A DNA stretch of 64,000 nt from Streptomyces puniciscabiei (GTDB taxonomy: Bacteria; Actinomycetota; Actinomycetes; Streptomycetales; Streptomycetaceae): assembly GCF_006715785.1 (NCBI RefSeq), contig NZ_VFNX01000002.1:744001-808000 (forward strand), in the 5' to 3' direction. Shown one piece after another: positions 52,692 to 60,913 of the stretch. Both the position numbers and the translations under genes were made by a program. Within the stretch, counting starts at the first letter, position 1. Each line of letters starts with the position of its first letter. The notes under the pieces are model-generated. The model was not told the origin of the DNA. It did no database searches and saw only the letters and a list, made by a program, of their open reading frames with translations.

Positions 52692-54056
52692 GTGACACGA
52701 CCCAGGATCCTGGTGGTTGGCGCAGGCTTCGCCGGAGTCGAGTGCGTCCGCCGTCTGGAGCGCAAACTCGCGCCCGCCGAGGCCGACGTCACCCTGGTGA
52801 CGCCGCAGTCCTACCAGCTGTATCTGCCCCTGCTGCCCCAGGTCGCCTCCGGCGTGCTCACGCCGCAGTCGATCGCCCTGAGCCTGCGCCGCAGCAAGAA
52901 GTACCGCACCCGGATCATCCCGGGCGGCGCGATCGGCGTGGATCTGAAGGCCAAGGTGTGCGTCGTCCGCACCATCAACGACAAGATCGTCAACGAGCCG
53001 TACGACTACATCGTGCTGGCACCCGGCAGCGTGACCCGCACCTTCGACATCCCGGGGCTGACCGAGCACGCCTTCGGCATGAAGACCCTCGCCGAGGCCG
53101 CCTACATCCGCGACCACGTCATCTCGCAGCTGGATCTCGCCGACGCCAGTGACGACCCGGCGGAGCGGGCGGCGCGGCTGCAGTTCGTGGTGGTCGGCGG
53201 GGGCTACGCCGGCACCGAGACCGCCGCCTGTCTGCAACGGCTGACGCACGCCGCCGTACAGCGCTACCCGCGGCTGGATCCCGGCCTGATCAAGTGGCAT
53301 CTGATCGACATCGCGCCCAAGTTGATGCCGGAGCTCGGCGAGAAGCTCGGCCGCAGCGCGCAGGAGATCCTGGGGCGGCGTGGCATCGAGGTGTCGCTGG
53401 GCGTGTCGATCGACAAGGCCGGCGCGGCGGAGGTCACCTTCACCGACGGCCGGGTGGTGCCGACACACACACTGATCTGGACGGCGGGCGTGGTCGCGAG
53501 CCCGCTGATCGCCACGCTCGGCGCGGAGACGGTGCGGGGCCGGCTGGCGGTCACCCCCGAGATGTGCCTGCCGGGCCACGACGGGGTGTTCGCGCTCGGT
53601 GACTCGGCCGCCGTGCCGGACCTGACCAAGGGCGACGGCGCGGTGTGCCCGCCGACCGCGCAGCACGCCATGCGGCAGGGCAAGAAGGTCGCGGACAACG
53701 TCATCGCGACGCTGCGGGGCGCGCCGATGCAGCCGTACGTGCATCACGACCTGGGCCTGGTCGTCGACCTCGGGGGCAAGGACGCGGTGTCCAAGCCGCT
53801 CGGCGTCGAGCTGCGCGGGGTGCCGGCCCAGGTGGTCGCCCGCGGTTACCACTGGTCGGCGCTGCGCACCAATGTCGCCAAGGCCCGGGTGATGACCAAC
53901 TGGCTGCTGAACGCGGTCGCCGGCGACGATTTCGTCCGCACGGGCTTCCAGGCCCGCAAGCCGGCCCGGCTGAAGGACTTCGAGTTCACCGACGCGTATC
54001 TGACACCGGAGCAGGTACGGGCACGGGTGGACGGCACCGGCGCCGACAACCCGTGA
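52692..54056 (+). CDS. Type II NADH dehydrogenase (NDH-2) / FAD-dependent oxidoreductase
   Basis: A 454-residue flavoprotein oxidising NADH and reducing quinone at the membrane without proton pumping. The FAD-binding motif is ILVVGAGFAGVECVRRLE; the NADH-binding motif is FVVVGGGYAGTETAACL; the second FAD motif is VFALGDSAAVPD followed by CPPTAQHAMRQGKKVADN. The C-terminal region lacks a clear membrane helix but has the usual amphipathic segment. GTG 52692 is preferred since AAAGGGA lies 10 bases before it; ATG 52683 sits too close to that site. Confidence 0.9.
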   Translation: MTRPRILVVGAGFAGVECVRRLERKLAPAEADVTLVTPQSYQLYLPLLPQVASGVLTPQSIALSLRRSKKYRTRIIPGGAIGVDLKAKVCVVRTINDKIVNEPYDYIVLAPGSVTRTFDIPGLTEHAFGMKTLAEAAYIRDHVISQLDLADASDDPAERAARLQFVVVGGGYAGTETAACLQRLTHAAVQRYPRLDPGLIKWHLIDIAPKLMPELGEKLGRSAQEILGRRGIEVSLGVSIDKAGAAEVTFTDGRVVPTHTLIWTAGVVASPLIATLGAETVRGRLAVTPEMCLPGHDGVFALGDSAAVPDLTKGDGAVCPPTAQHAMRQGKKVADNVIATLRGAPMQPYVHHDLGLVVDLGGKDAVSKPLGVELRGVPAQVVARGYHWSALRTNVAKARVMTNWLLNAVAGDDFVRTGFQARKPARLKDFEFTDAYLTPEQVRARVDGTGADNP

Positions 54057-54615
54057 GGTGAACCGGATCGTCGACGCCGCCGGTCGCCTGCCCGGGGCCG
54101 GCGTTCCTCACCGGTGGCCGGCACCGGTCATATGGACGGGGAACAGGGCATCGGCGCGAACTGGTCGTGCCGCGACTCGGTCAAGGGCGCGGGGCTCTGT
54201 TCGTTCCGCGGCCACCGCCGCACGGCCGTGACCCGATCCGCAGGCGCGGCGCACCGTCCCGGCTCGCGACCTGGTACGGGAGCCCGGCGCGGCCAGGCAC
54301 CCCGTCGGCACCCGCCCCCCGCGGAAACCCGGCAGAATCCGGCGCGTCACCCCCGCCCCCGATGCGGCGCGCCCGGCCAGGATGCCGTACCCGGCCCGGG
54401 ACCGGCGCCCCCTCGTCCGGGCATGTGCCAGGGACGGCCCGCACCCTGCCATGGACGGCCCGCCACCCGGCCGTGGCGAGGCCGTCTCTGCGGCGCCTAC
54501 CCGCCCGCGGCCGCGCCCCCGGGTGGCCGCCCCCCTCGCCGAGGGCAAGCAGTCCGCACCGGCGTGCGATGCTGGGTCGGAGATCGATTTCCAGCACGGG
54601 AGAGAGCGCGGCGGC
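54057..54615. other. Gene-free stretch of 559 bases
   Basis: Long frames are open on both strands because of the G+C content, but none has a family motif, a ribosome binding site or consistent coding bias. GGACGGCCCGC occurs twice (near 54430 and 54455). The GGGAGAG that probably serves the next gene is near 54598. I see no tRNA, small RNA or mobile element remnant. Confidence 0.4.
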
Positions 54616-56871
54616 GTGAGCACAGCGGGACGACCTGGGCGGGTACGGATGTGGGACCGGCTCGCGGCGTCCGATCCCGGGCTGCTCCGGCTCACCGCGG
54701 GACTGCGCACGGTCACCGCGATCGCGCTCACCCTCGCCGTCCTGGCCATCCTGCGGGTGCCGGTGCCCCAACTGGTCGCCGGCGCCATGGCGGCGATGGT
54801 GTCGACCTTCGCCATCCGGGAGCAGCAGCGCCCGGCGCAGGCCCTCACCCTCGCGCTCGGTCTGCCGGTGGCCCTGGCGTCGGTGTCGCTGGGCGCGCTG
54901 CTGAACGGGCGGGTCGTCGCCGGGGACCTGTTCTTCGTCGTCCTCATCTTCTGCGCGGTCTACGGCCGCAGGTTCGGCGACCGCGGCACGGCGCTCGGCC
55001 TGATCGGCTTCCAGATCTACTTCCTCTCCCTGTTCGTGCACGCGACGAGTTCGGTGCTGCCCGCGCTGTACGGGGTCATCTGCGTGGCCTTCGCGTGCAG
55101 CGCCGCCGCGCGCTTCGTGCTGCTGCCGCAGACCCCGGCGGGCACGCTGGACCGGCTGCGGCGGGCGTTCCGCGCCCGGCTCGCGCAGCTGATCGCCGTC
55201 CAGGCCGAGTTGCTGGACGCCGGGCCGGACGACGTGGACAAGGTCCTGGAGGAGCTGCGCACCGCCACCGCGCGGCTGCACGAGACGGCACTGCTGATCC
55301 AGGGGCGGCTGGAGGACGGCACCTCCGACCCGGCGGTGGCCCGGCTGCTGCAGCGCCGGATCGCGGACGCCGAGATCGCCTCCGAGCGGCTCGGACTGCT
55401 GCTGCTGACCTCGCGCAGCGCCGAGCGGACCGACACCCTCACCCTGCATCTGCCGGGCGCCGCGCTGCCGTCGGGCGGGGAGCTTCCGGTGCGGGAGGAG
55501 GCGACGGAGGCGCTGCGCCGGGATCTGCAGGCGCTGCGGCTGCTGATGCTGCGGCCGGTCGGTGAGGCCCGGGGGACCGCGCTCGCCCAGGTGCGCAACC
55601 GGCTGCTCGGCTACCGCGAGGAGGAGCGACTGCCCAAGGCCTCGCCTGCCGTGCAGGACGTCTTCCGTGGGCTCGGCGAGGCCGCCCGGGCCGCGCTGGG
55701 GCTGCGGGTCGCGCTGGACGGGCCGCAGGACGAGTCCGACGACACCCCGGCGACAACCCGCTCGCGCGAGGAGCTGGACGCGGAGGACGCCGCGATCGAG
55801 GCGGGCGAGGAGGCCGAGGCCGAGGAGCCGGGGCCGAGCGGTCTGCAGCGGCCCACCACGCGGGCCGCGGTCCAGGTGGCCGTGGGCTCCGCGCTGGCCA
55901 TCGCGGGCGGCGAGCTGTTGTCCAGTCAGCGCTGGTACTGGGCGGTGCTGACCTGCTGGATCGTGTTCATCAACACCGCCTCGACGGGCGAGATCCTGGT
56001 CAAGGGCTACCGGCGGTTGCTGGGCACGGTGCTCGGGGTGGTGGCCGGCATCGTGCTGGCCGGTCTCGTCGGGCACCACACGTGGACGGCCTTCGGCCTG
56101 GTGCTGGTGTTCATCTTCGCGATGTTCTACACCGCGCCCCTGTCGTACACGCTGATGTCGTTCTTCGTCACGGCGATGCTGGGGCTGCTGTACACGCTGC
56201 TGAACACCTACAGCATGGCGGTGCTGGTGCTGCGGGTGGAGGAGACGGCGCTCGGCGCGGCCTGCGGGGTGATCGCGGCCGCGGTGGTGCTGCCGATCCA
56301 CACCGACCGCCGTACGAACGAGCTCCTCGGTACGGTCCTCGACCGGCTCGCCGAGGTGACCCGGGCCGCCGTGGAGCAGCTGAGCGGCGGGGCGGGCGCC
56401 GATCTGGTGGAGCAGGCGCGCGATCTGGACCAGGCGCTGGCCGACCTGCGCGCGGCCACCCAGCCGCTGACCCATCCGATCACCCCGCTGCGCTCGCGCC
56501 GCGACACCGCCCGGTACGTGGTGGCGCTGCTGGAGACCTGCGCCTACCACGGGCGTTCGCTCGCGGCCACGGCCGAGCTGCTGCCGACGCATCCGTCGAT
56601 CGCCGCGGATCCCCGGCTGCGCGGGGCGTGCGGGCGGATCGTGCACAACATCGAGGCGATCGCCGCGCATGTCGCCGACCCGCGGGCCACGGCGCGGATC
56701 GAGACCGGCCCCAGCATCGCCTCGATGCTGGAGCCGGGGACGCTGCGCACCCCGCGCTACGGCCGGGTCACCGACCGGGTGCTGCGCCATCTGCAGCGGC
56801 TGGACGAGGGGGTCTCGGGTCTGGCCCGGTCGCTGGGCATCACCACCCAGGCGGACCGGCCGGGCAAGTGA
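54616..56871 (+). CDS. FUSC-family membrane protein (aromatic acid/efflux exporter-like)
   Basis: A 751-residue protein with two sets of about five to six membrane helices: residues about 30-170 (TVTAIALTLAVLAIL, FFVVLIFCAVYG) and about 415-570 (TTRAAVQVAVGSALAIAGGELLSSQRWYWAVLTCWIVF). A long helical cytoplasmic part lies between and after them, with an acidic cluster (DAEDAAIEAGEEAEAEE). This is the layout of FUSC/YccS and aromatic-acid exporter proteins. GTG 54616 is chosen (GGGAGAG about 10 bases upstream); ATG 54649 is possible. The substrate is unknown. Confidence 0.88.
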   Translation: MSTAGRPGRVRMWDRLAASDPGLLRLTAGLRTVTAIALTLAVLAILRVPVPQLVAGAMAAMVSTFAIREQQRPAQALTLALGLPVALASVSLGALLNGRVVAGDLFFVVLIFCAVYGRRFGDRGTALGLIGFQIYFLSLFVHATSSVLPALYGVICVAFACSAAARFVLLPQTPAGTLDRLRRAFRARLAQLIAVQAELLDAGPDDVDKVLEELRTATARLHETALLIQGRLEDGTSDPAVARLLQRRIADAEIASERLGLLLLTSRSAERTDTLTLHLPGAALPSGGELPVREEATEALRRDLQALRLLMLRPVGEARGTALAQVRNRLLGYREEERLPKASPAVQDVFRGLGEAARAALGLRVALDGPQDESDDTPATTRSREELDAEDAAIEAGEEAEAEEPGPSGLQRPTTRAAVQVAVGSALAIAGGELLSSQRWYWAVLTCWIVFINTASTGEILVKGYRRLLGTVLGVVAGIVLAGLVGHHTWTAFGLVLVFIFAMFYTAPLSYTLMSFFVTAMLGLLYTLLNTYSMAVLVLRVEETALGAACGVIAAAVVLPIHTDRRTNELLGTVLDRLAEVTRAAVEQLSGGAGADLVEQARDLDQALADLRAATQPLTHPITPLRSRRDTARYVVALLETCAYHGRSLAATAELLPTHPSIAADPRLRGACGRIVHNIEAIAAHVADPRATARIETGPSIASMLEPGTLRTPRYGRVTDRVLRHLQRLDEGVSGLARSLGITTQADRPGK

Positions 56872-56890
56872 CGGGCCGTCGGCCGGGCCC

Positions 56891-57745
56891 TCACGCCGTG
56901 CCGGGCCCGTACGCGCGCCGGCCCATGGCCTCGTCGCGGACCCGGGCGCAGCTGCGGCTGATCAGCCGGGAGACGTGCATCTGGGAGATGCCCAGCTGGT
57001 CGGCGATGCGGCTCTGCGTCATGTCCTCGAAGAACCGCATGTAGAGGATGGCCCGTTCCCGTTCGGGCAGTCGGCGCAGCCCTTCCTTGGCGGCCTCGCG
57101 GTCGACCACGACGTCGTACGAGGTGTCCGCCGCTCCGAGGGTGTCGGCGAGGCTGTAGCCGTCCTCCCCGCCGGCCAGTTCGGCGTCCAGCGACAGGGTG
57201 CTGAAGCTCTCCAGCGCCTCCATGCCCGCACTGACCTCCTCCTCGCTGAGGCCCGTGTGGGCGGCCAGGGCGGTGACGGTGGGTTCGGGGCTGCCGGGGT
57301 GCTGGGTGAGCTCGCGGCGGGCCACGCGCACCCGGTTGCGCAGTTCCTGCACCCGGCGCGGCACCCTCAGGGCCCACATCCGGTCCCGGAAGTGCCGCTT
57401 GACCTCGCCGGTGATGGTCGGCACGGCGTAACTCTCGAAGGCCCCGCGGGACGGGTCGTACCGGTCGACGGCCTTGACCAGCCCGAGCGCCGCCACCTGC
57501 CGCAGGTCCTCGACGGACTCGCCGCGGTCGCGGAAGCGGCCGGCGATCCGGTGGGCCATGGGCAGCCAGGCGGCGACGAGTTCGTCGCGTACGGCGTCCC
57601 GCTCGGGGCCGTCCTCCAGCTCCGCCAGCCGGTCGAACAGCGCGGCGGTGTCGGGGGCGTCGTCATGGGACCGCCGCGCCGGAGCTGCGGCGGCGGAGTC
57701 CGTGGTGGGCGTGCCGGGACGGCTTGTCGACATGTCGGTCAGCAT
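56891..57745 (-). CDS. RNA polymerase sigma factor, SigB/SigF/SigG family (second copy)
   Basis: A 284-residue sigma factor paralogous to the one at 35504. Region 2 reads AWLPMAHRIAGRFRDRGESVEDLRQVAALGLVKAVDRYDP; region 4 ends MTQSRIADQLGISQMHVSRLISRSC. ATG 57745 has AGGAG 8 bases upstream. The gene for an RsbW-like protein lies 233 bases upstream on the same strand, its probable anti-sigma partner. The leader contains the promoter-like pair, the 18-base element and the TCCCCCTTTC box shared with the other sigma gene. Confidence 0.93.
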   Translation of the reverse strand: MLTDMSTSRPGTPTTDSAAAAPARRSHDDAPDTAALFDRLAELEDGPERDAVRDELVAAWLPMAHRIAGRFRDRGESVEDLRQVAALGLVKAVDRYDPSRGAFESYAVPTITGEVKRHFRDRMWALRVPRRVQELRNRVRVARRELTQHPGSPEPTVTALAAHTGLSEEEVSAGMEALESFSTLSLDAELAGGEDGYSLADTLGAADTSYDVVVDREAAKEGLRRLPERERAILYMRFFEDMTQSRIADQLGISQMHVSRLISRSCARVRDEAMGRRAYGPGTA

Positions 57746-57782
57746 GCGGAATCGCTCCTGAGACGTGGTGCCGGGCACACGG

Positions 57783-57799
57783 CCGGAATGGGATTCCGG
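57783..57799. promoter_or_regulatory. Palindrome in the leader of the second sigma factor gene
   Basis: CCGGAAT-GGG-ATTCCGG is a perfect 7-base inverted repeat with a 3-base spacer, 38 bases upstream of the start codon. It resembles the palindromes before the glgX operon (arms TCCGGGA). Confidence 0.4.
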
Positions 57800-57819
57800 G
57801 CCGGGCTCGAACGGTTGTG

Positions 57820-57915
57820 TCAGGGGTCGCCGCGGGTCGCTCGCCCGGTCCGCCGAAAGGGGGACCCAGGCGGTCCTACGGTTCCCGCTGGGCGCGCGCC
57901 TCCGGTCCGAAGCAC
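57820..57915 (-). CDS. Possible upstream leader ORF (31 codons) of the second sigma factor gene
   Basis: GTG 57915 to TGA 57822-57820 gives a 31-residue peptide beginning VLRTGG and containing PPGSPFRR. It is the counterpart of the 32-codon ORF before the other sigma factor gene, with start at the same distance from the -10 candidate. It ends 74 bases before the sigma ATG. A GGGGCAGGCGG stretch upstream could bind ribosomes weakly. Whether it is translated is unknown. Confidence 0.35.
   Translation of the reverse strand: MLRTGGARPAGTVGPPGSPFRRTGRATRGDP
57898..57915 (-). promoter_or_regulatory. 18-base leader element shared by both sigma-factor genes (copy 2)
   Basis: Exact minus-strand copy of the element at 35375-35392. 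The companion box TCCCCCTTTC is at 57864-57855, 33 bases further on. The crossing helices seen in copy 1 cannot form here, so the DNA or RNA primary sequence itself seems conserved. Confidence 0.75.
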
Positions 57916-57926
57916 GAGTTTCCGCC

Positions 57927-57950
57927 TGCCCCTTGCTCCGGGGGACAAAC
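57927..57950 (-). promoter_or_regulatory. SigB/F-type promoter candidate of the second sigma factor gene
   Basis: On the minus strand GTTT (57950-57947), 14 bases, GGGGCA (57932-57927). It lies 11 bases before the shared 18-base element, as in copy 1 (10 bases). The -10 part is a poor match to GGGTAT, but the parallel placement gives it weight. Confidence 0.4.
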
Positions 57951-57978
57951 ACCACGGGGGCGGAACTTCCCGCACCGT

Positions 57979-58413
57979 TCAGCGCAGCGGTACGACGGCC
58001 GTGATGCGCTTGCCCCCGCAGGGCAGCTGCGCGACCCGGACGTCCCGTGACAGGCGGCAGACGATGGGCCAGCCACGGCCGCCCGGGCGGGTGCGGCCGC
58101 GGTCGTCGCCGGGCGGGGCGACCACCGGCAGCTCGTCGCTGCGGTCGCTGACCGACACCCGTACGCCGCCGGAGTCGACGTCGACGTCGAACCCGGTGAT
58201 GCCGCCGCCGTGCAGGATGGCGTTGGTGGTGAGCTCCGAGGTGACCAGCAGGGCGTCCTCCATGGCCGCGGCATCGCAGCAGATGGCACATGCCCGGCAC
58301 CGCTCGGCCACCACGCGCCGCACGGTTCTGCGGGCGTCGGCCGGCCGGCACGGCACTCGGCGGCGAGCTTCCCGCAGGGTCCCGGAGCAGTTGGTCCGGT
58401 GCTTGTCGCGCAT
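57979..58413 (-). CDS. RsbW-like ATP-binding protein, probable anti-sigma factor
   Basis: A 144-residue GHKL ATPase domain. DALLVTSELTTNAILHGGG is the N box; VSVSDRSDELP the G1 region; GGRGWPIVCRLSRDV the G2 box. The middle part has an unusual cluster of cysteines (ERCRACAICCDAA), which could bind metal or sense redox state. ATG 58413 has GGAGGAAGGG just upstream; the frame opens 24 codons earlier. It precedes the second sigma factor gene on the same strand, so the pair probably forms a partner-switching unit. Confidence 0.87.
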   Translation of the reverse strand: MRDKHRTNCSGTLREARRRVPCRPADARRTVRRVVAERCRACAICCDAAAMEDALLVTSELTTNAILHGGGITGFDVDVDSGGVRVSVSDRSDELPVVAPPGDDRGRTRPGGRGWPIVCRLSRDVRVAQLPCGGKRITAVVPLR

Positions 58414-58537
58414 CCCTTCCTCCTTGAGCGATGCCCGGTTTGCCAAGCTCTCTCCTTTTCGCCTGACCTTTTCCGGAGCTGTCAAACACGCTCGGTGCCG
58501 GTGTCATCACCGCGGCCTCGCCGGGTACCCGGCGCGT

Positions 58538-58780
58538 ATGACCGATGTCGTGGACGCGGACGAATTGCTGCGGCGCATCCAGCGCGGCCGGCACCATGCG
58601 GCCGAGGCGGAACGGGCCTGGCGGGAACGCGCGCAGAGCCTGACGGCGACGGATCCGGACGGCGCGCGGGAGGCGGCGGCCCGGGCGTGGGCGTTCGAGG
58701 CGGTGGCGCGGGTGCTGGGGGAGATCATCTGCCCGGGTGGGCCGCCGGTCGCCGGGGAAGGCGTGAAACAGGTCACCTGA
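58538..58780 (+). CDS. Hypothetical small helical protein (80 residues)
   Basis: Not recognised. The sequence is mostly helical and charged (ADELLRRIQRGRHHAAEAERAWRERAQ), with Ala-rich stretches suggesting a coiled coil, and ends with CPGGPPVAGEG. No signal or membrane helix. ATG 58538 lies 6 bases after the palindrome CCGGGTACCCGG (58521-58532). Divergent from the anti-sigma-like gene, 124 bases away. Confidence 0.6.
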   Translation: MTDVVDADELLRRIQRGRHHAAEAERAWRERAQSLTATDPDGAREAAARAWAFEAVARVLGEIICPGGPPVAGEGVKQVT

Positions 58781-58890
58781 CCGGCTACCGATTGGTAGAA
58801 CACCCGCGAGATGGTTTATCGTTCATACATACGTGATGCCGGAGGTGACCGGAACCGTCCTTCCTCCCTGCCTGGCATCACCGCAGACGG

Positions 58891-58920
58891 CCCTGGCTGG
58901 CTTCCCCCGTCCAGCCAGGG
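58891..58920 (+). terminator. Hairpin between the small helical protein and cNMP-binding genes
   Basis: CCCTGGCTGG (58891-58900) pairs perfectly with CCAGCCAGGG (58911-58920) around a 10-base loop, followed by CTTCTTG. Probably an intrinsic terminator, or a leader structure if transcription of the next gene starts in the AT-richer patch at 58810-58835. Confidence 0.65.
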
Positions 58921-59059
58921 CTTCTTGCTGCCCGGAACCGGCTGTGGACCGGGCCCCGCGGCGAAATCCGCGTCCCCCGAGGTGCCCGCGGGGGCGGCAG
59001 CGGCTGAAATGGGCTTAGCGAAAGCACCCGCGAACCGCCTCGGCGAGGAGCCCCGCGCC

Positions 59060-59518
59060 ATGACCAAAGCGATAAAACTGCTGACCGCCCTGCCCCAGGC
59101 ACAGCGCGAGCGCCTGATGGAACTGGCCAAGGAGGTCTCGTTCCCCGAGGACACCCGCATCTTCGAGGCGGGCGGCACCGCCGACCGGTTCTGGGTGATC
59201 CGTTCCGGCGCGGTCCACCTGGACCAGCAGGTCACCTCCCGGCAGCGGGTCACCGTGGCCACGCTCGGCGCGGGCGACATGCTCGGCTGGTCCTGGCTGT
59301 TCCCGCCGTACCAGTGGGACTTCGGCGCGGTGGCCTTCACCGACGTGCGCGCCTACGAGTTCGACGGGCCCTCGGTGCTCGCGCTGTGCGTGGAGGACCC
59401 GCTGCTCGGGCTGTCGCTGGTGCGGACGGTGGCCGAGATCCTCGCCCACCGCCTGGAGACGACCCGGGGCAAGCTGATGGACCAGTACACGAGCCGACGG
59501 CGTCCCGGCCTGATCTGA
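59060..59518 (+). CDS. Cyclic-nucleotide-binding-domain protein without DNA-binding domain
   Basis: A 152-residue single CNB domain. PEDTRIFEAGGTADRFWVIRSGAVHLDQQV and LGAGDMLGWSWLFPPYQWDFGAVA form the beta roll; the phosphate-binding cassette near GDMLGWSWLF lacks the usual Arg and Gly-Glu pair, so it may not bind cAMP. The C-terminal helix (LSLVRTVAEILAHRLETTRGKLM) resembles the Crp dimer helix but no helix-turn-helix follows. ATG 59060. It may sense another ligand or act as an adaptor. It converges with the MFS gene with a 1-base gap. Confidence 0.8.
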   Translation: MTKAIKLLTALPQAQRERLMELAKEVSFPEDTRIFEAGGTADRFWVIRSGAVHLDQQVTSRQRVTVATLGAGDMLGWSWLFPPYQWDFGAVAFTDVRAYEFDGPSVLALCVEDPLLGLSLVRTVAEILAHRLETTRGKLMDQYTSRRRPGLI

Positions 59519-59519
59519 G

Positions 59520-60818
59520 TCAGATCCGGTAGCGTCGCAGCGCCGGTACGGAGGCGCCCAGGGCCAGCATCACCACGACGACCAGCGCGCCGCCGCCCGC
59601 CACCGCGGCCCGCGGCCCGAAGGCCGAGCCGGCCGTGCCGTGCAGGACGTCGGCCAGGCGTGGCCCGCCCGCGACGACCACCGTGAACACGCCCTGCATC
59701 CGGCCGCGCATCTCGTCCGTCGCGGCCGACAGGAGGATGGCGCCACGGAACACCATCGACACCATGTCGGCGACACCGGCCGCGGCGAGGAAGGCCAGGG
59801 CCACCCAGAGGTTGCGGCTCAGCCCGAACCCGGCGACGGCCACGCCCCAGCCGACGACCGCCCCGATGACCATCCAGCCGTGCCGACGGGCCCGGGAGAA
59901 CGCCCCGGAGAACAGGCCTCCGAGTACCGCGCCGACGGGGATGCCGGCGAACAGCACGCCGAGCGCGAGCCCTTCGCCGTACGAGTGGTACGTCTGCGCC
60001 GCGAGCTGGGGGAACAGGGCGCGGGGCATGCCCAGGACCATGGCGACGATGTCGGCGAGGAAGGACAGCAGCAGCACCTTGTGCCGCGAGATGTACCGGA
60101 AGCCGGCGGCGATCTCCCGCACTCCCGCCCGGCGGGCCGCGCCCTCGCCGAGCGGTGGCAGCGCCGGCAGCCGGAAGACGGCCCACACGGTCACGCACAG
60201 CGCCACCGCGTCGATCAGGTACAGCTCGGGGAGCCCGATGACCGGGATCAGCACACCGGCGAGCAGGGGGCCGGCGACCAGGCCGGTCTGCATGACCGTG
60301 GAGCCGAGCGCGTTCGCGGCGGGCAGCTGCTCGGCGGGCACCAGGCGGGCGATGGAGGCGTTGCGGGCCGGGGAGTTGAGCCCGAAGAACGCCTGCTGGC
60401 ACGCGAGCAGCACCATCAGTACGGCGACGGAGTCCATCCCCGTGACGGCCTGGGCCCAGAACAGCAGCGAGGTGACCGCGATACCGGTGTTGGTGACCAG
60501 CAGCAGCTTGCGGCGGTCCACGGTGTCGGCGACCGCGCCGCCCCACAGCGCGAACGCCACCATCGGCACGAGACCGGCCAGGCTCGCGTACCCGACCCAC
60601 GCCGAGGAGTGCGTGACGTCGTAGATCTGCTTGGGCACGGCCACGGCGGTCAGCTGGCTGCCGACGGCGGTGACGATGGTCGACGACCACAGGCGCCGGT
60701 AGGCCGGGATGCCCAGCGGGCGGGTGTCCATCGCCCAGCGGCGCCAGCCGCGCCGGGGCGGGGCCGCCGCAGCCGTCGCGGCGTCGGGTGGGGCGGTGCT
60801 GCTCTCGCTGGTGTCCAC
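59520..60818 (-). CDS. MFS transporter (EntS/macrolide-efflux-like)
   Basis: A 432-residue protein with twelve predicted membrane helices. WSSTIVTAVGSQLTAVAVPKQIYDVT and GGAVADTVDRRKLLLVTN (motif A) are typical of the EntS/MefA group that exports siderophores or macrolides. The middle loop contains GEGAARRAGVREIAAGFRY. It begins with an acidic Ala/Pro-rich tail; start GTG 60818. Substrate unknown; no biosynthetic genes adjoin it. Confidence 0.9.
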   Translation of the reverse strand: MDTSESSTAPPDAATAAAAPPRRGWRRWAMDTRPLGIPAYRRLWSSTIVTAVGSQLTAVAVPKQIYDVTHSSAWVGYASLAGLVPMVAFALWGGAVADTVDRRKLLLVTNTGIAVTSLLFWAQAVTGMDSVAVLMVLLACQQAFFGLNSPARNASIARLVPAEQLPAANALGSTVMQTGLVAGPLLAGVLIPVIGLPELYLIDAVALCVTVWAVFRLPALPPLGEGAARRAGVREIAAGFRYISRHKVLLLSFLADIVAMVLGMPRALFPQLAAQTYHSYGEGLALGVLFAGIPVGAVLGGLFSGAFSRARRHGWMVIGAVVGWGVAVAGFGLSRNLWVALAFLAAAGVADMVSMVFRGAILLSAATDEMRGRMQGVFTVVVAGGPRLADVLHGTAGSAFGPRAAVAGGGALVVVVMLALGASVPALRRYRI

Positions 60819-60913
60819 GGGTGTCCTGTGTCCGATTGAGGTTGCTCGCTACATCTTTTCCATTCGAGAGCCTAACTATCTCAGGAACGCCCGCGCACAT
60901 CGAACGGGTTTGC

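Noticed and set aside
54181..56790. 869-codon minus-strand open frame opposite the FUSC gene
   Set aside because: Gln/Arg/His-rich antisense translation; the plus strand carries clear membrane helices.
58521..58532. GGGTAC as a SigB -10 before the small helical protein gene
   Set aside because: It is part of the palindrome CCGGGTACCCGG, lies only about 10 bases before the ATG, and no GNNT occurs at 14-16 bases upstream.
60841..60900. CCTAACTATCT upstream of the MFS gene as a third fructan operator
   Set aside because: Only the first seven bases match CCTAACTCGT and there is no dyad symmetry.
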